A DNA stretch of 37,572 bases, taken from NCBI GenBank assembly GCA_018260375.1, contig JAGLBF010000005.1:1-37572 (forward strand). The letters are read 5' to 3'. The stretch is from Deinococcus sp. GTDB taxonomy: Bacteria; Deinococcota; Deinococci; Deinococcales; Deinococcaceae. Numbering within the stretch: position 1 is the first letter of the stretch; each line of letters opens with the position of its first letter. The notes beneath the pieces are model-generated. The model ran no database searches and was not told the DNA's origin. It was given only the letters and a program-made list of their open reading frames with translations. A program made the position numbers and the translations under genes. Positions 35,404-37,572 of this stretch are shown piece by piece.

Positions 35404-37206
35404 ATGCCTAACCACCAAGATATTCAGCAAGATACTGCCCCAACATCCGCACCTGCCGCTGACGTGGTCACTTTTCACGACCTGATTCGTGAAGATATCG
35501 CCGAGCGTTTGGCGTCACGCGGCATTACCGCCGCCTCGCCTATTCAAGTAGAAAGCTTGCCCCACACCCTGGCGGGCCGTGACCTAATCGGGCGTGCCCG
35601 CACTGGGACGGGTAAAACCCTGGCCTTTGCCCTGCCCATCATTCAGGCGCTTGAGCCTAGCCGCCAGCGCGGACGCTTTCCCCGCGCGCTGATTATGGCC
35701 CCTACCCGCGAACTTGCCAAGCAAGTGGCCGAAGAGTTTAAGAAAACGGGCGGCGAGCTGGAAGTGGTGACGATTTATGGCGGCGCGGCCTACGGCCCTC
35801 AGGAAAAGAGCTTGCAGCGCGGCGTAGATGTGGTTGTCGGTACCCCCGGACGCGTCATTGACCACATTGAGCGCGGCAACTTGCGCCTGGAAGATATCCG
35901 CTTTGTGGTGCTGGACGAAGCCGATGAGATGTTGAGCGTGGGCTTTGCAGACGCCATTGAAGAGATCCTTAAATCTACGCCCCCTGAGCGCCAGACGATG
36001 CTCTTTTCAGCTACCCTGACCAAAGACATCTTGCGTATTGCCAAGCAGTACCAACACGACCCCATTAAGGTTGACCTGGTGGGCGAAGGCAAGAGCCAGG
36101 CCGCACAGACGGTTGAGCACCTTAAGATTCGCGTGGGCCGTACCCGCACCCGCTTGCTGGCTGATTTACTGACCATTTACAATCCTGAACGCGCCATTAT
36201 ATTTACCCGTACCAAGCGCGAAGTGGACGAGCTGGCAATGGAGCTTATTCACCGTGGCCTGGAAGCTGAGGCGCTGCACGGCGACCTGGCGCAGAGCCAG
36301 CGTGAACGCGCCTTGGGTGCTTTCCGTGCGGGCCGCGTGCGCGTGCTGGTGGCAACTGACGTAGCCGCGCGCGGGCTAGATATTCCCGAAGTGGATTTGG
36401 TGGTGCAGTATCACCTGCCCCAAGACCACGAGAGCTATGTACACCGTTCGGGCCGTACGGGCCGCGCTGGGCGAACGGGTACAGCCATCGTGCTGTATGG
36501 TGACCGCGAACAGCGTGAGCTGCGCAACCTGGAACACGCCGCTGGAGTGCACTTTATTGAGCGCCCCCACCCCACCCCTAAAGAAGTGCGCGAAGCCAGT
36601 GCCCGCGCCGCTGCTGGCATGGTACGCAATGTCGGGGCCGAATTTGGCGAGCCTTTTCGTGCTGAGGCTGAGGCCCTCTTTGCAGACATGGGTGTTGACG
36701 CGCTAGCCCGCGCCCTGGCCCGCATTAGCGGCGCAGTACAACCTGAGCGAACAGTCAGCCTGCTGAGCGGCGAAGAAGGACAGGTAACGGTGTACCTGCA
36801 AGGCGAGCGCCTGAGCGTGGCCCGTAGCGTGGCCCTGATTGCCCGCACCACCGACATTGACAGCCGCGCCCTGGGCAAAGTGCGCCTCGCAGACGGCGGC
36901 GCTGTGGCAGACATCCCCAGCGAACTGGTGGCCAAGCTGCTGGCTGCCTCTCCCCTTGACGGGCAGGTCACAGTGACCGTACCTGACGAATTGCCCCGGG
37001 TGCAAGAAGCCCCCCAGCGTGACCGCTACAGCACCGAGCGCAGTGGCGGCGGCGGCTACCGCGGTGGACGCGGTGGTGGGAATGGCGGCGGACGCTACAG
37101 CAATGACCGTGGCAGCGATAGAGGCGGCGAGCGTGGTAGCGGCTCTCGCGGGCGCGGCAGCAACGACTTTAGCAACCGTGAATTTGTCCCCGAACGCCGT
37201 AGATAA
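35404..37206 (+). CDS. DEAD-box ATP-dependent RNA helicase with RGG tail
   Basis: This 600-residue RNA helicase unwinds short RNA duplexes in ribosome assembly or mRNA turnover. Motifs are in order: SPIQ (45-48), Walker A ARTGTGKT (65-72), PTRELA, DEAD (171-174), SAT (202-204), FTRTKREVDELA, ATDVAARGLDIP and HRSGRTGRAG (347-356). After about 440 there is a DbpA-like RNA-binding region and a tail from about 540 rich in G, R, S and Y (RGG-type). This places it near the DeaD/CsdA group. The frame is open from a TTG at 35380, but the ATG at 35404 with AAGGA upstream is preferred. It is divergent from typA across 557 bp. Confidence 0.95.
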   Translation: MPNHQDIQQDTAPTSAPAADVVTFHDLIREDIAERLASRGITAASPIQVESLPHTLAGRDLIGRARTGTGKTLAFALPIIQALEPSRQRGRFPRALIMAPTRELAKQVAEEFKKTGGELEVVTIYGGAAYGPQEKSLQRGVDVVVGTPGRVIDHIERGNLRLEDIRFVVLDEADEMLSVGFADAIEEILKSTPPERQTMLFSATLTKDILRIAKQYQHDPIKVDLVGEGKSQAAQTVEHLKIRVGRTRTRLLADLLTIYNPERAIIFTRTKREVDELAMELIHRGLEAEALHGDLAQSQRERALGAFRAGRVRVLVATDVAARGLDIPEVDLVVQYHLPQDHESYVHRSGRTGRAGRTGTAIVLYGDREQRELRNLEHAAGVHFIERPHPTPKEVREASARAAAGMVRNVGAEFGEPFRAEAEALFADMGVDALARALARISGAVQPERTVSLLSGEEGQVTVYLQGERLSVARSVALIARTTDIDSRALGKVRLADGGAVADIPSELVAKLLAASPLDGQVTVTVPDELPRVQEAPQRDRYSTERSGGGGYRGGRGGGNGGGRYSNDRGSDRGGERGSGSRGRGSNDFSNREFVPERRR

Positions 37207-37265
37207 GCAAGAGCTGAAGGGTGTGCGGTAAAGAGTAGAGCGTTAGAACCTCAGCGCCCCACCTC

Positions 37266-37401
37266 ATACGGACTGCCGCTCCATTCCACCACAGTCGGGA
37301 AGACACCGCCTGCGGCTCCATACCGCGGAATCCGTATGCTGTTCCCACTCTCATCCGCTCCGATTGATTTGGAAGTACGCCAAATCAATCGGAATCCGTA
37401 T
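37266..37401 (-). repeat. Complete 136-bp hairpin repeat, type 1
   Basis: A full copy in inverse orientation: on the minus strand it starts ATACGGATTCCGATTG and ends GCGGCAGTCCGTAT. It differs from the 19489 copy at only a few positions and has identical length. It lies 60 bp after the helicase stop codon. Confidence 0.9.
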
Positions 37402-37431
37402 CAGTGACAAGCGAAACACCAAATACTAAAC

Positions 37432-37476
37432 AAAAGAAGCGAGAGGCCTTAGTGGGTTTCCTCGCTTCTTTTGTTT
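37432..37476. terminator. Intrinsic terminator downstream of the helicase gene
   Basis: AAAAGAAGCGAG and CTCGCTTCTTTT are perfect 12-nt arms around a 17-nt loop, followed by GTTTTC. It can act in both directions. The remaining 37477-37572 shows no gene that can be supported before the window ends. Confidence 0.8.
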
Positions 37477-37572
37477 TCTCAAAATCTACAATAAGGAATT
37501 CGTACTTGTTGCTCTGTATTATCAATGGTTCGTGCAGTTTTTTGGCAAAAAGGTAAGGCCCGTTGAAAATGG

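Overview
The window looks like chromosomal DNA of a Deinococcus-type bacterium (Deinococcota). The evidence is a complete bacterial V/A-type ATPase operon with Thermus/Deinococcus gene order (G-I-K-E-C-F-A-B-D), many genes with a TANNNT -10 box 6-9 nt before the start codon and no Shine-Dalgarno site (a leaderless pattern known from Deinococcus), a DUF4127 protein, and intergenic spacers full of small non-coding repeats. I found no rRNA, tRNA, CRISPR array, prophage or intact insertion sequence. Species was not determined.

Layout. 1-2871 (+): a small secreted protein, an orphan OmpR-type response regulator and a secreted DUF4127 protein. 2967-3983 (-): a membrane-anchored diguanylate cyclase. 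4379-10522 (-): the type II fatty-acid synthesis set in the order fabH, fabD, fabG, acpP, fabF, with spacers of 217-1072 bp, four of them repeat-filled or otherwise non-coding. 10776-11486 (-): an IclR-family regulator divergent from a histidine-utilisation cluster at 11630-21601 (+): hutU, hutG, an FAD-dependent dehydrogenase, an AT-rich 107-residue protein of unknown function, hutI, hutH and an NCS1-family permease. Together these would import histidine, urocanate or a related heterocycle and convert histidine to glutamate plus formamide. 21985-30752 (-): the nine-gene V-ATPase operon, convergent with the hut cluster across a bidirectional terminator. 31192-32757 (-): a secreted class A beta-lactamase-like serine hydrolase with a duplicated N-terminal module. 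33065-34846 (-): typA/bipA. 35404-37206 (+): a DEAD-box RNA helicase with an RGG tail, divergent from typA.

The most unusual content is non-coding. (1) About 15 copies or fragments of a modular hairpin element, full length 136 bp in three copies and bounded by ATACGGA/TCCGTAT, occupy many spacers and sometimes begin on the last base of a stop codon. Two different 5' modules are joined to one shared 3' module. (2) The typA gene is preceded on its own strand by about 260 nt with nested stems and a typical intrinsic terminator ending 40 nt before the start codon. One segment could pair either within the upstream structure or with the terminator arm, which suggests an attenuator or riboswitch-like leader, although an internal promoter is an alternative. 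(3) The hut operon carries a flavoprotein and a 40% GC small gene translationally coupled to hutI, neither belonging to the classical pathway.

All assignments come from reading translated sequence and motifs. No database search was possible.
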